Shown here: positions 1 to 5,972 of the stretch, in pieces
Position numbering within the stretch: the stretch's first letter is position 1
Layout of the letters: the number at the start of each line of letters is the position of its first letter
Origin: Candidatus Zixiibacteriota bacterium
GTDB lineage: Bacteria; Zixibacteria; MSB-5A5; GN15; FEB-12
Assembly (NCBI GenBank): GCA_023700785.1
Contig: JAMPYH010000115.1
Location: 1 to 7,907, forward strand
Length of the DNA stretch: 7,907 bases
Reading direction: 5' to 3'
Made by a program: the position numbers and the translations under genes
The notes under the pieces: model-generated
The model's database searches: none
What the model was told of the DNA's origin: nothing
What the model saw: only the letters and a program-made list of their open reading frames with translations

Positions 1-775
1 CGCCAAGGAAGCGGGTCGCGACCTGTGAGAACTTCTCGGGAACATCCGAGACATAGAACTTATGCTCGCCATGCGTGTCAGGATGTTTCGCCGCGCCGTC
101 GCGCAACAGCCGCTCATCGCGCATTAACTGACGGGCCACCCGCGCGGTCTCTTCGCCCGAATCGATCAGCATTACCTTGTCCCCCATGACGTCGGCGATA
201 ACATGCTTGAGGAGCGGATAATGCGTGCAGCCGAGGATCAACGTGTCAACCTCGACATCCTGCATCGTCTTGAGATAATCCCTGGCGATGAGGTAGGTTG
301 CTTCCTTGGTGATATATCCTTCCTCCACCAACGGCACAAACAGCGGGCAGGCGAGGGAGAAGACCTTGATCTTGGCGTCGATGTCGTGAATGGTCCGGGC
401 GTACGAGTTTGAACTGATGGTCGCGACCGTCCCGATCACGCCGATCCGTCCTGATTGTGTTCGCGCGACCGCCGCATTGGCGCCCGGCTCGATCACGCCG
501 ATCATATGGACATCGTGTTGCTTGCTTACTTCCTCCAGCGCTACCGCCGAGGCCGTGTTGCAGGCGCAAATGACGAACTTCACATGATGTTCCATCAGGA
601 AGGCGACATCCTGCTGGGTAAAGCGGGTGATGATCTCCTTGGAACGGCCGCCATACGGAGCGCGGCCGACATCCCCGAAATAGATAACATCCTCGTGCGG
701 CAGGATCTTGAACAGTTCGCGCGCGACCGTCAGGCCGCCAACGCCGGAATCAAATACGCCAATCGGAAGTTCCAT
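1..775 (-). CDS. murI: Glutamate racemase MurI, 3' end beyond window
   Basis: Cytoplasmic cofactor-independent racemase that converts L-glutamate to D-glutamate for peptidoglycan precursors. 258 codons are visible. The N-terminus carries the FDSGVGGLTV signature (residues 8-17) with D9 and S10, then APYGGRS (39-45). The two catalytic cysteines are present: C72 in ACNTAS and C183 in GCTHYP. The C-terminal KFYVSD...FLG segment normally lies close to the end of the family, which usually runs about 265-285 residues, so only a short tail is missing. The ATG at 773-775 fits the family N-terminus. It begins 9 bases after the amidase stop, and the only weak ribosome-binding sequence (GTGAG) lies inside the amidase end, so translation is probably coupled. 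Last visible gene of the smpB-amidase-murI operon. Identification is firm. Confidence 0.96.
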   Translation of the reverse strand, partial: MELPIGVFDSGVGGLTVARELFKILPHEDVIYFGDVGRAPYGGRSKEIITRFTQQDVAFLMEHHVKFVICACNTASAVALEEVSKQHDVHMIGVIEPGANAAVARTQSGRIGVIGTVATISSNSYARTIHDIDAKIKVFSLACPLFVPLVEEGYITKEATYLIARDYLKTMQDVEVDTLILGCTHYPLLKHVIADVMGDKVMLIDSGEETARVARQLMRDERLLRDGAAKHPDTHGEHKFYVSDVPEKFSQVATRFLG

Positions 776-784
776 GGTGTGGTC

Positions 785-2359
785 TCACTGCAGATCGGTG
801 GGGCGATTGTATTTGTCGGCGAATTCCTTGATCGCCGCGTAGATGCCGGACGCGACCTTCTTCTGGTAGGCCGGACTTTTGAGCAGTTTAACTTCGGTCC
901 GATTGGAGATGAACGCGGTCTCAACCAGCACCGACGGCGTGAACACTTTGTTCAAAACAAAGAACCCGGCCTGGTCCACGCCGCGCGCGGGAGTTTCCAG
1001 CGTTCGACGAAACTGCTTGTCGATCATCATCGCCAGTTCATGCGATTCCGCCTGGAACTCCGTCATCAACATCTCGTTGAGGATCCCCATGATCGGATCG
1101 TCGTTCGCGATGCCGGTATCGACGCTCGTCGTATCCTGTTCCGTTTCCTCTTCACCTGTTCCCTGCATCTCGCGAATGAAATAGCTGTTCTCGAGTTGCT
1201 CCACCGCTCGGGCTGAATCGTTTTTGGCGGGCGCGAGGAAAAAGACGTTCCACCCGCGCGCTTTGCGGCTCGGCGACGCGTTGGCGTGGACCGAAATGAA
1301 CAGATCGGCGCCGGCTCGATTGGCGATATCCGCGCGTTCCTGGAGGGTCAAATAGGTATCGCTGTTGCGGGTCATGATCACTTTGAAGCGGCCGTCCTCG
1401 CGGATCTGGTCGGCCAGTTCTCGAGCCATGGCGAGGCAGACATCTTTTTCGCGCGTTTTGTCAGGTCCAATAGCGCCGTAATCCTTGCCGCCGTGGCCGG
1501 CATCGACCACGATAACATCGATCGTTCCATCAAAAGTCGAGACCGGGTCTTGAGTCGCGGCGACCGTTGACGCGACCGAGTCGAGCTTAAAGGTTACATC
1601 CGGCACCGCGATCTGGATGCGGGTCGGTTCCTGGACCAACTTTTGGTGCGTGGTCTTGACCTTCTGCAACGCCTGCTTCACCTGGAAACTGATCTGCGCG
1701 ACATTCTCTTCCTGTATCGCCTGCAGCTTGACCAGGATGCGCGGGTCAAAGCGGGATTCGATCCCGGCGACATTCAGTTTGCCGCTCCGGATCGAGACAT
1801 TGATCCAGTTCCCTTCGGTAACGAAGACATCGTAGGAAAGCGGATCGCTCAGGAAGATCTCCACCAGCAGACCGTTCGCTTTGGCGGAGAAGGAGATGTC
1901 GGTGACATTGATCCCCGGCTGATCGGGGCGATCTCGCCTCGCTACCGGATCCTTTTCGTCCACCCGTATCCTCTCCGTGGAGATCCGATCGACGAAGGGG
2001 AGGAATGTCTCCGCAGGAAGGTACAGGTCACCTTCCTTGTATTGTGTCTCGTAGATCAGATTGAACAGCGAGTCGTTTAGCCTGAAGAAGGGAGAACCGA
2101 CCAGGAACTCGAAGCGGTTGCCGGCCGTGACGTAACTAATTTGGTGGCCAAGTATTTCCCAATCGACGACGCCGGGGACAACACGAGCGAGCGAGACGAG
2201 CGACATATACTCGACGCCATCGCGCGTGAACGACGGTATCTCCCGCGTTTCGCCGCCAGCGGCGATCTTGATCTTGGCAGATGCCGCGGTCGCGATCACG
2301 CAGATCAGCAGCGTTGCGGAAAGAAGAAAAAAGATAGTCCGTCTATTCACGTCGGTCAT
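785..2359 (-). CDS. Periplasmic zinc N-acetylmuramoyl-L-alanine amidase (Amidase_3, AmiC type)
   Basis: 524-residue secreted hydrolase that cleaves the amide bond between N-acetylmuramic acid and L-alanine of the stem peptide. It acts in the periplasm, usually in daughter-cell separation. Residues 1-28 form a signal peptide (basic start, hydrophobic stretch FFLLSATLLICVIA, then ASA). Residues 30-130 resemble a copper-amine-oxidase-like/AMIN-related domain, and 150-255 an AMIN-type wall-targeting beta domain. The Amidase_3 catalytic domain runs from about 280 to 515. Its zinc ligands are H289 (DAGHGG), E304 (TREKD) and H358 (SVHAN), and the catalytic glutamate is E480 (VETAFISN). Residues 381-440 correspond to the insertion that carries the blocking helix in E. 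coli AmiB/AmiC, and here it contains an acidic stretch (GEEETEQD, 402-409). The ATG overlaps the smpB stop (ATGA, 2356-2359) and has no good Shine-Dalgarno sequence, which suggests translational coupling. Activation by an EnvC/NlpD-like partner is inferred from the family. Confidence 0.93.
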   Translation of the reverse strand: MTDVNRRTIFFLLSATLLICVIATAASAKIKIAAGGETREIPSFTRDGVEYMSLVSLARVVPGVVDWEILGHQISYVTAGNRFEFLVGSPFFRLNDSLFNLIYETQYKEGDLYLPAETFLPFVDRISTERIRVDEKDPVARRDRPDQPGINVTDISFSAKANGLLVEIFLSDPLSYDVFVTEGNWINVSIRSGKLNVAGIESRFDPRILVKLQAIQEENVAQISFQVKQALQKVKTTHQKLVQEPTRIQIAVPDVTFKLDSVASTVAATQDPVSTFDGTIDVIVVDAGHGGKDYGAIGPDKTREKDVCLAMARELADQIREDGRFKVIMTRNSDTYLTLQERADIANRAGADLFISVHANASPSRKARGWNVFFLAPAKNDSARAVEQLENSYFIREMQGTGEEETEQDTTSVDTGIANDDPIMGILNEMLMTEFQAESHELAMMIDKQFRRTLETPARGVDQAGFFVLNKVFTPSVLVETAFISNRTEVKLLKSPAYQKKVASGIYAAIKEFADKYNRPTDLQ

Positions 2360-2835
2360 TCCGGTCGTTTCAGATTGCGAAGCGTGGCGCGATTCATGCG
2401 TCGCTTGGCTTCAGCTTCGGCGATAGCCTCACGTTTGTCGTACTTCTTACGTCCGATCCCCAGACCGAGTTCTACTTTGGCGTGCTTCCCTTTGAAATAG
2501 ATGGCCAACGGGACCAGGGTCAGCCCCTTCTGCTCGGTACGGGCGAACAACTTGCGGATCTCCTTCTTATGCAACAACAGACGGCGCGGCCTGAGCGGGT
2601 CAAGCTCCTGATGGCCGGCCATTTTGTACGGATTGATATGCATATTCAGCAGGATCACCTGCCCGTTTTGAACGGCGGCATACGCTTCGTTCAGGCTGAC
2701 TTTCCCTTCTCGGATGGACTTTACCTCGCTTCCACGCAACTCAATACCGGCTTCAAAGGTATCTACAATCTCATACTCATGGCGTGCCTTGCGGTTGCGG
2801 GTAATGACATGGATCTCGTCGCCTTCCGTCTGCAT
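2356..2835 (-). CDS. smpB: SsrA-binding protein SmpB
   Basis: tmRNA-binding protein required for trans-translation, the rescue of ribosomes stalled on broken mRNA. The family signatures are present: RKARHEYEI near the start, GIELRGSEVKSIREGKVSLNEAY (the tmRNA-binding core), HINPYK, the LDPLRPRRLLLHKKEI segment, and a basic C-terminal tail (GIGRKKYDKREAI onward) that enters the mRNA channel. From the ATG at 2833-2835 the protein is 159 residues, matching the usual length of about 150-160. A TTG at 2869-2871 would add 12 residues and sits about 8 bases after an AGGGG sequence, whereas the ATG has no clear Shine-Dalgarno. The start is therefore uncertain, although gene identity is not. First gene of the leftward operon; its stop overlaps the amidase start. 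No tmRNA gene is in the window. Confidence 0.95.
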   Translation of the reverse strand: MQTEGDEIHVITRNRKARHEYEIVDTFEAGIELRGSEVKSIREGKVSLNEAYAAVQNGQVILLNMHINPYKMAGHQELDPLRPRRLLLHKKEIRKLFARTEQKGLTLVPLAIYFKGKHAKVELGLGIGRKKYDKREAIAEAEAKRRMNRATLRNLKRPE

Positions 2836-2915
2836 AGCCGCAAGGATAGCCGATAAGCGCTTGATTGGCAATCAAAAAGACCCCTGGGAAGGTGATTCTG
2901 ACAGCGCCTGGGCGG

Positions 2916-2949
2916 ATAGAAATTCTATGTCCCACAACGCAATATTGCG
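2916..2949. promoter_or_regulatory. Two inverted repeats in the divergent smpB / receiver intergenic region
   Basis: The 144 bases from 2872 to 3015 must hold the promoters of both the leftward smpB operon and the rightward receiver genes. They contain two perfect inverted repeats: ATAGAA-A-TTCTAT at 2916-2928 and CGCAATATTGCG at 2938-2949, with 9 bases between them. Their symmetry and placement fit binding sites for dimeric regulators, but I recognise neither as a known operator. No convincing -35/-10 pair is evident on either strand. Short palindromes can occur by chance, so this is a candidate only. Confidence 0.35.
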
Positions 2950-3015
2950 CTTCTTTCGCCGACATTAATAGGAGAGGGAAAAAAGAACTGAAGAAAGGTA
3001 TTAGGGGCAGGGCAG

Positions 3016-3402
3016 ATGGCTCATTCAAACGCGAAGATCCTGGTAGTTGACGATGATCCCGCGATCAGCGGATTGATCTCGACCATTCTCGGCAAAGATG
3101 GCCACGAAGTGACCATCGCCCGGTGCGGCGCGGAAGCTATTCAAGTCGCGTCGGAACTGCATCCGCATCTCATCCTGATGGATATCTCCATGCCTGATAT
3201 GGATGGTTATGAGGCTACCGCGCAGATAAAGGGAAAGCCTGACCTGAAACAGACGCCAGTGATCTTTTTGACCGGGCGATCCGCCGCCGAGGATGGTGGG
3301 CGGGCCTTTAACGCGGGCGGCCTGACTTTCATGCGCAAGCCGTTCACCGCCCAACAACTGCGGGACCTGGTGTCGCTGGCGATACAATCGCTGGGCGTCT
3401 GA
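3016..3402 (+). CDS. Stand-alone response regulator receiver (CheY-like) protein, first of pair
   Basis: 128-residue protein that is a single REC domain with no DNA-binding or enzymatic output. Phosphotransfer from a histidine kinase to the aspartate is the expected chemistry in the cytoplasm. The acidic pocket is D12-D13-D14 after KILVV, the phospho-acceptor is D56 (LILMDISMP), the switch threonine is T86 (VIFLTG), and the conserved lysine is K108 (MRKPF). All catalytic positions are intact, so it should be phosphorylatable. The ATG follows AGGGG (3003-3007) at good spacing. It is homologous to the receiver starting 71 bases downstream, and the two are probably co-transcribed. No kinase is nearby, so its partner cannot be named from this window. 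It could serve in a phosphorelay, in motility or in another protein-protein output. Confidence 0.93.
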   Translation: MAHSNAKILVVDDDPAISGLISTILGKDGHEVTIARCGAEAIQVASELHPHLILMDISMPDMDGYEATAQIKGKPDLKQTPVIFLTGRSAAEDGGRAFNAGGLTFMRKPFTAQQLRDLVSLAIQSLGV

Positions 3403-3473
3403 CCGCTAAACCTATTGAGAACAGTTGCCGATACATAGTTTACGAGAAAACTGACAAGGACGGTCCGAAGCAT

Positions 3474-3875
3474 ATGTCGTATAAGATCAAGATCCAGACC
3501 GCCAAGGTGCTCGTGGTTGACGATGAACCCGAGATCACCGAGATCGTCGAGACATTCCTTACCGAGGCCGGCTATACAGTGTCGGTAGAGAACCACTCTC
3601 GACAGGCGATCGCCAAAGCGATCCAGTTTAAGCCGGATGTCGTGATCCTTGATATCATGATGCCCGAGTTGGATGGTTACGCGATCTGCCAGGAGATCAA
3701 GCAGGATCCGAAGCTCGCCAATGTGCCGATCATTTTCCTGACCGGCAAAGACCGCAATGATGACATGGGTCGATCGTTCAAGGCGGGCGGCGATATGTTC
3801 ATCAAAAAGCCGTTCTCCTGCGAACGGCTCCTTGAGATCGTCAATCTTGTCGTGATGTCAACGTCGCGTCACTAA
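3474..3875 (+). CDS. Stand-alone response regulator receiver (CheY-like) protein, second of pair
   Basis: 133-residue REC-only protein. The acidic pair D16-D17 follows KVLVV, the phospho-acceptor is D60 (VVILDIMMPELDGY), the switch threonine is T90 (IIFLTG) and the lysine is K112 (IKKPF). It shares the same plan as the upstream receiver, including the FxAGGxxFxxKPF stretch before the final helix, which points to an old duplication, though the helices on the interaction face differ considerably. The ATG at 3474 has AAGGA (3456-3460) a little far upstream. The 71-base gap after the first receiver shows no terminator, so co-transcription is likely. The 3' end lies 23 bases from the convergent gene's stop, and no hairpin terminator is visible there. 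Confidence 0.93.
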   Translation: MSYKIKIQTAKVLVVDDEPEITEIVETFLTEAGYTVSVENHSRQAIAKAIQFKPDVVILDIMMPELDGYAICQEIKQDPKLANVPIIFLTGKDRNDDMGRSFKAGGDMFIKKPFSCERLLEIVNLVVMSTSRH

Positions 3876-3898
3876 CGTCTCCCGCGATAGATACAGAC

Positions 3899-4858
3899 TT
3901 ACCGGACGGCGGCAGTGAGTTCATTCATGAACTCCTGCTCGTCGATTCCGTGCATCTTGCAGGCCATGCTGACCGATTCAAACGCCTGCCCCGGACAATC
4001 AAAACAGCCTGAACCGAAGTGGCGCTGGAAGACCGTACGTGTCTCCGGATAATTCTGCAGCACATCGCCGATCAGCGCGTCGCTCCTGATCGCGCCAGGC
4101 TGCGCTTCAGCGACCGGAATGCCGGCGGAACGTAGTTCATTTTCAACCGCCGCGATCATGCCGTCGAGATCAAGCCCGTGATTTCGGCAGGCCATCCCCA
4201 GGGTAACTCCCATCATCCGGACTTTGTCGATATGCCCGGGCAGAGCCAGCGACGAAAGCCCTTTGGAAACAAGTAATGTCTTCACCGAGGGAACCAGATC
4301 AATCAGCTCCGCAACGCGCGTCTGTTGCGACACAATAAACGTCGCGACGTGTTCAGCTTTCGGCAGAGGACGAGCCGGCGCGACTGATGCCGGCGCTTGT
4401 TGGCTTACCGGCTGTGGCGCGGGCGCCTGAGTTGATTTTTGCGCCGCGGTGGCCGGCGCAGGCTTGCGTGACAGCGTTGCCCAAATGTTGATGACAAACA
4501 TGAAGATCGAGATCAACTGCAGAGTCGCGAAAACTTCAAACGCGATATTGAACCCCGGGCTGCTCAATAAGATCGCCAGTGCTTTACAGGTGACCATCAA
4601 TATCAAGCTGAGATTCCCAAGCCAGAAGTGGATCGGCACCCAGTTCGGGAAACGAAGGTCCGAGCCGTTAAAGCGGGGAAGGATGAAATAGCCGATGCCG
4701 TAGATCATCATCGCCATAAATCCGGTCAGGTTGAAATGCGTATGCGCGTAGCGCGCGACAAAAGCCGTGCTGGGATGCGCGTTCAGCAGCCCAAGCAGGG
4801 CGCCGAGCGCGAGGTAGGCCAGCGACGCATAAATAAATCGCTTCATATATGTGGACAT
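3899..4858 (-). CDS. Membrane protein: heme-copper-oxidase-I/NnrS-like four-helix module fused to two DUF1858-type domains
   Basis: 319-residue protein in three parts. Residues 8-128 form four hydrophobic helices (about 8-26, 42-62, 76-98, 106-128). Histidines sit near the membrane face at H39 and H41 (ARYAHTHFNLTG) and H77 (PIHFWLGN), and a GYFILPRF motif follows helix 2, a pattern like subunit-I-type heme-copper oxidases or NnrS. It is far too short to be an oxidase. Residues 131-170 are an Ala/Pro/Gln-rich linker. Residues 179-242 form a DUF1858-like domain without the CxxC. Residues 258-315 form a second copy with C285-F-D-C288-P, as in the hybrid-cluster-protein-associated redox disulfide domain. 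The ATG follows AAGGAG at 7 bases spacing. It is transcribed alone, with an FNR-like site upstream. I infer a sensory or redox role in low-oxygen or nitric-oxide response; its exact function is unknown. The domain assignment is by eye. Confidence 0.78.
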   Translation of the reverse strand: MSTYMKRFIYASLAYLALGALLGLLNAHPSTAFVARYAHTHFNLTGFMAMMIYGIGYFILPRFNGSDLRFPNWVPIHFWLGNLSLILMVTCKALAILLSSPGFNIAFEVFATLQLISIFMFVINIWATLSRKPAPATAAQKSTQAPAPQPVSQQAPASVAPARPLPKAEHVATFIVSQQTRVAELIDLVPSVKTLLVSKGLSSLALPGHIDKVRMMGVTLGMACRNHGLDLDGMIAAVENELRSAGIPVAEAQPGAIRSDALIGDVLQNYPETRTVFQRHFGSGCFDCPGQAFESVSMACKMHGIDEQEFMNELTAAVR

Positions 4859-4922
4859 GCGGTCTCTCCTTCAGGTTTTTGGTTCATTAAGGACATGATC
4901 GGGAATGGCCGCGCACATAGCC

Positions 4923-4936
4923 TTGATTTAGGTCAA
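4923..4936 (-). promoter_or_regulatory. FNR/DNR-type binding site upstream of the DUF1858 membrane gene
   Basis: The plus strand reads TTGATTTAGGTCAA, which is TTGAT-N4-GTCAA, one base from the symmetric consensus TTGAT-N4-ATCAA of the CRP/FNR superfamily (FNR, DNR, NnrR types). The centre lies about 71 bases upstream of the ATG at 4858. That would suit activation if transcription starts roughly 30 bases before the start codon. Possible weak -10 matches lie around 4886-4900 on the minus strand, but none is strong. An overlapping inverted repeat GGTCA-AGC-TGACC (4931-4943) abuts it. The match to the downstream gene's redox character supports the call. Confidence 0.55.
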
Positions 4937-5000
4937 GCTGACCAAACGCGGCCCCATTTTCTGCGTAATAATCTCAATGGGGCGAGTTAACGTTCGATTT

Positions 5001-5051
5001 GGTAACGGCTTACGTCCGGAGAAAAATCCGGTGATTTTCGGACCGGTTACC
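5001..5051 (+). other. Nested inverted repeats in the leader of the first barrel gene
   Basis: The intergenic stretch 4859-5177 is long. Its left end holds the FNR-like site, and its centre holds a compact set of complementary segments. GGTAAC (5001-5006) pairs with GTTACC (5046-5051), enclosing GTCCG (5014-5018) with CGGAC (5039-5043). Alternative inner hairpins are CCGGA (5016-5020) with TCCGG (5027-5031), and CCGGT (5028-5032) with ACCGG (5042-5046). The two alternatives share bases, so they exclude each other. It could be a structured RNA element or a protein-binding DNA region; I match it to no known riboswitch. A TATAAA hexamer at 5064-5069, with TG just before it, lies downstream. If that is the -10, the structure is not transcribed with the barrel gene. 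Confidence 0.3.
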
Positions 5052-5063
5052 GACCGTGGCGTG

Positions 5064-5105
5064 TATAAAGGGAGTTCGACAACGTTGCGATCGCATCCGT
5101 TGCGA
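5064..5105 (+). promoter_or_regulatory. Possible -10 element and overlapping palindromes before the first barrel gene
   Basis: TATAAA at 5064-5069 preceded by TG resembles a -10 hexamer and would start transcription near 5076. I see no convincing -35 at the usual spacing. Just downstream lie CAACGTTG (5080-5087) and the 10-base palindrome TGCGATCGCA (5086-5095). GTTGCGA occurs twice (5084-5090 and 5099-5105). This symmetric cluster sits where a repressor could block initiation. The remaining bases to 5177 hold only the ribosome binding site of the barrel gene. Confidence 0.3.
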
Positions 5106-5177
5106 CGCAGCTATCAGATTTCTTCGACGATCCGGTCCGGGCACCACACATCCGTCGCGTAAACAAAGGAGTAGGGT

Positions 5178-5666
5178 ATGAAGAGAACATTGTTTCTCGT
5201 CGTTGGCGCGATATTCTTGATGTTTATCTGCGCCTCAGGCACTCTTGCTCAATCGGCGTCGTCGCGGCATGGCATCGGACCGTACATGGGGTTCGCGTCC
5301 GATCCTGATCAGTTCGTCATCGGCGGCCAGGGAGTCTTTGGACCGTATGCGTCGCCGGTGCATATAAGCCCCTCGCTCGATATCGGGTTTGGTGACAATT
5401 GGGATGTTGCTACCCTCAACCTCGATATCACCTATGATTTCTTCCCGCGAAATTACAATACCGTCTTTTTCGCGGGAGCCGGCCCGACCATGGCGTTCTA
5501 TTCGTCGGACCGATTTGACGATCAGTCTGAAGCAGGTCTGTCGTTGATCGGCGGCGTCAAGTTCGCCGGCGAGCGAGGAAACTCGTTTAATTTGGCGGCT
5601 CGAATCGGTGTCGGTGATATTCCCGACATCAAATTCACCGCAGGCTATCTGTTCGCTATGCGATAG
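5178..5666 (+). CDS. Small secreted outer-membrane beta-barrel-like protein, paralogue 1
   Basis: 162 residues. Residues 1-24 form a signal peptide (MKRT, hydrophobic core, cleavage probably after TLA). The mature part of about 138 residues has alternating polar/hydrophobic strands, many glycines and paired aromatics, consistent with a small OmpX/OmpW-sized barrel of roughly eight strands. Recognisable segments are GIGPYMGFASDPDQF, SLDIGFGD, LDITYDFFP, FFAGAGPTMAFYS and AARIGVGDIPDIKF. The chain ends GYLFAMR, so the usual terminal aromatic residue is not the last one. AAAGGAG (5165-5171) lies 6 bases before the ATG. The next gene is a clear paralogue, and a strong terminator follows. Specific function is unknown; such barrels may be porins, adhesins or structural surface proteins. 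Confidence 0.8.
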   Translation: MKRTLFLVVGAIFLMFICASGTLAQSASSRHGIGPYMGFASDPDQFVIGGQGVFGPYASPVHISPSLDIGFGDNWDVATLNLDITYDFFPRNYNTVFFAGAGPTMAFYSSDRFDDQSEAGLSLIGGVKFAGERGNSFNLAARIGVGDIPDIKFTAGYLFAMR

Positions 5667-5702
5667 CCGACAGTTCTTGCATGGAGCAAGAGACTAGCAG
5701 AA

Positions 5703-5748
5703 GGCCGTCTGGTCTATGGATCGGGATCAGACGGCCATTTTGTATTTT
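5703..5748 (+). terminator. Rho-independent terminator after the first barrel gene
   Basis: A perfect 9-base stem GGCCGTCTG (5703-5711) / CAGACGGCC (5728-5736), with a 16-base loop, is followed by the T-rich run ATTTTGTATTTTCT. It starts 36 bases after the stop codon. It separates the two barrel paralogues into independent transcription units. Confidence 0.88.
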
Positions 5749-5972
5749 CTAATGTAGCGTTCCCACCCCCGTAAAGCCCAGCAAGGCGGTGTTGTGTCGT
5801 TGGCTTCCATCGACTTAGCCCCGAGTACTTTCTCTCAAGTTATACCGGAAATCAGCCGACCAGATAAGTAAGAGTGGGCCGAAAGTGTCGCTCCGACGCC
5901 CCCTGCTCAGATTCTGTCACCGATCATTATCAGTTGTGGAAAACAGACAACCGTCCATAAAGGAGGATAAGG
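5749..5972 (+). other. Promoter-containing intergenic region of the second barrel gene
   Basis: This gap follows a terminator, so it must contain the promoter of the second barrel gene. I see no convincing -35/-10 pair; TTATAC at 5840-5845 is the nearest -10-like hexamer but lacks a partner. GTTGT (5933-5937) and ACAAC (5947-5951) form a short inverted repeat just before the ribosome binding site AAAGGAGG (5959-5966), which is 6 bases from the ATG. No RNA gene or credible small coding region was seen. Confidence 0.4.

Noticed and set aside
455..1216. Long plus-strand open frame (253 codons)
   Set aside because: It lies antisense to murI and the amidase, both of which have intact catalytic motifs. 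It shows no recognisable domain and no good ribosome binding site, so it is a codon-bias shadow.
1643..2080. Plus-strand open frame of 145 codons opposite the amidase
   Set aside because: Entirely antisense to the amidase AMIN region; composition is typical of a mirrored reading frame.
2872..3015. tmRNA or tRNA beside smpB
   Set aside because: The gap is only 144 bases, and neither a tRNA-like acceptor/T-arm nor a tag-encoding frame is visible.
3876..3898. Shared terminator between the convergent receiver and DUF1858 genes
   Set aside because: Only 23 bases with no stem or T-run.
5086..5095. HIP1-like octamer GCGATCGC as a sign of a cyanobacterial genome
   Set aside because: A single occurrence noticed, and nothing else in the window suggests cyanobacteria.
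4977..5162. Plus-strand 61-codon open frame in the 4859-5177 gap
   Set aside because: No ribosome binding site, no domain, and it runs across the inverted repeats and the -10-like hexamer, so it is probably non-coding.
5178..5250. Lipoprotein signal in the barrel proteins (cysteines in both signal peptides)
   Set aside because: The residues before each cysteine (MFIC, FAVC) do not fit a lipobox, and signal peptidase I sites (TLA, VQS) follow.
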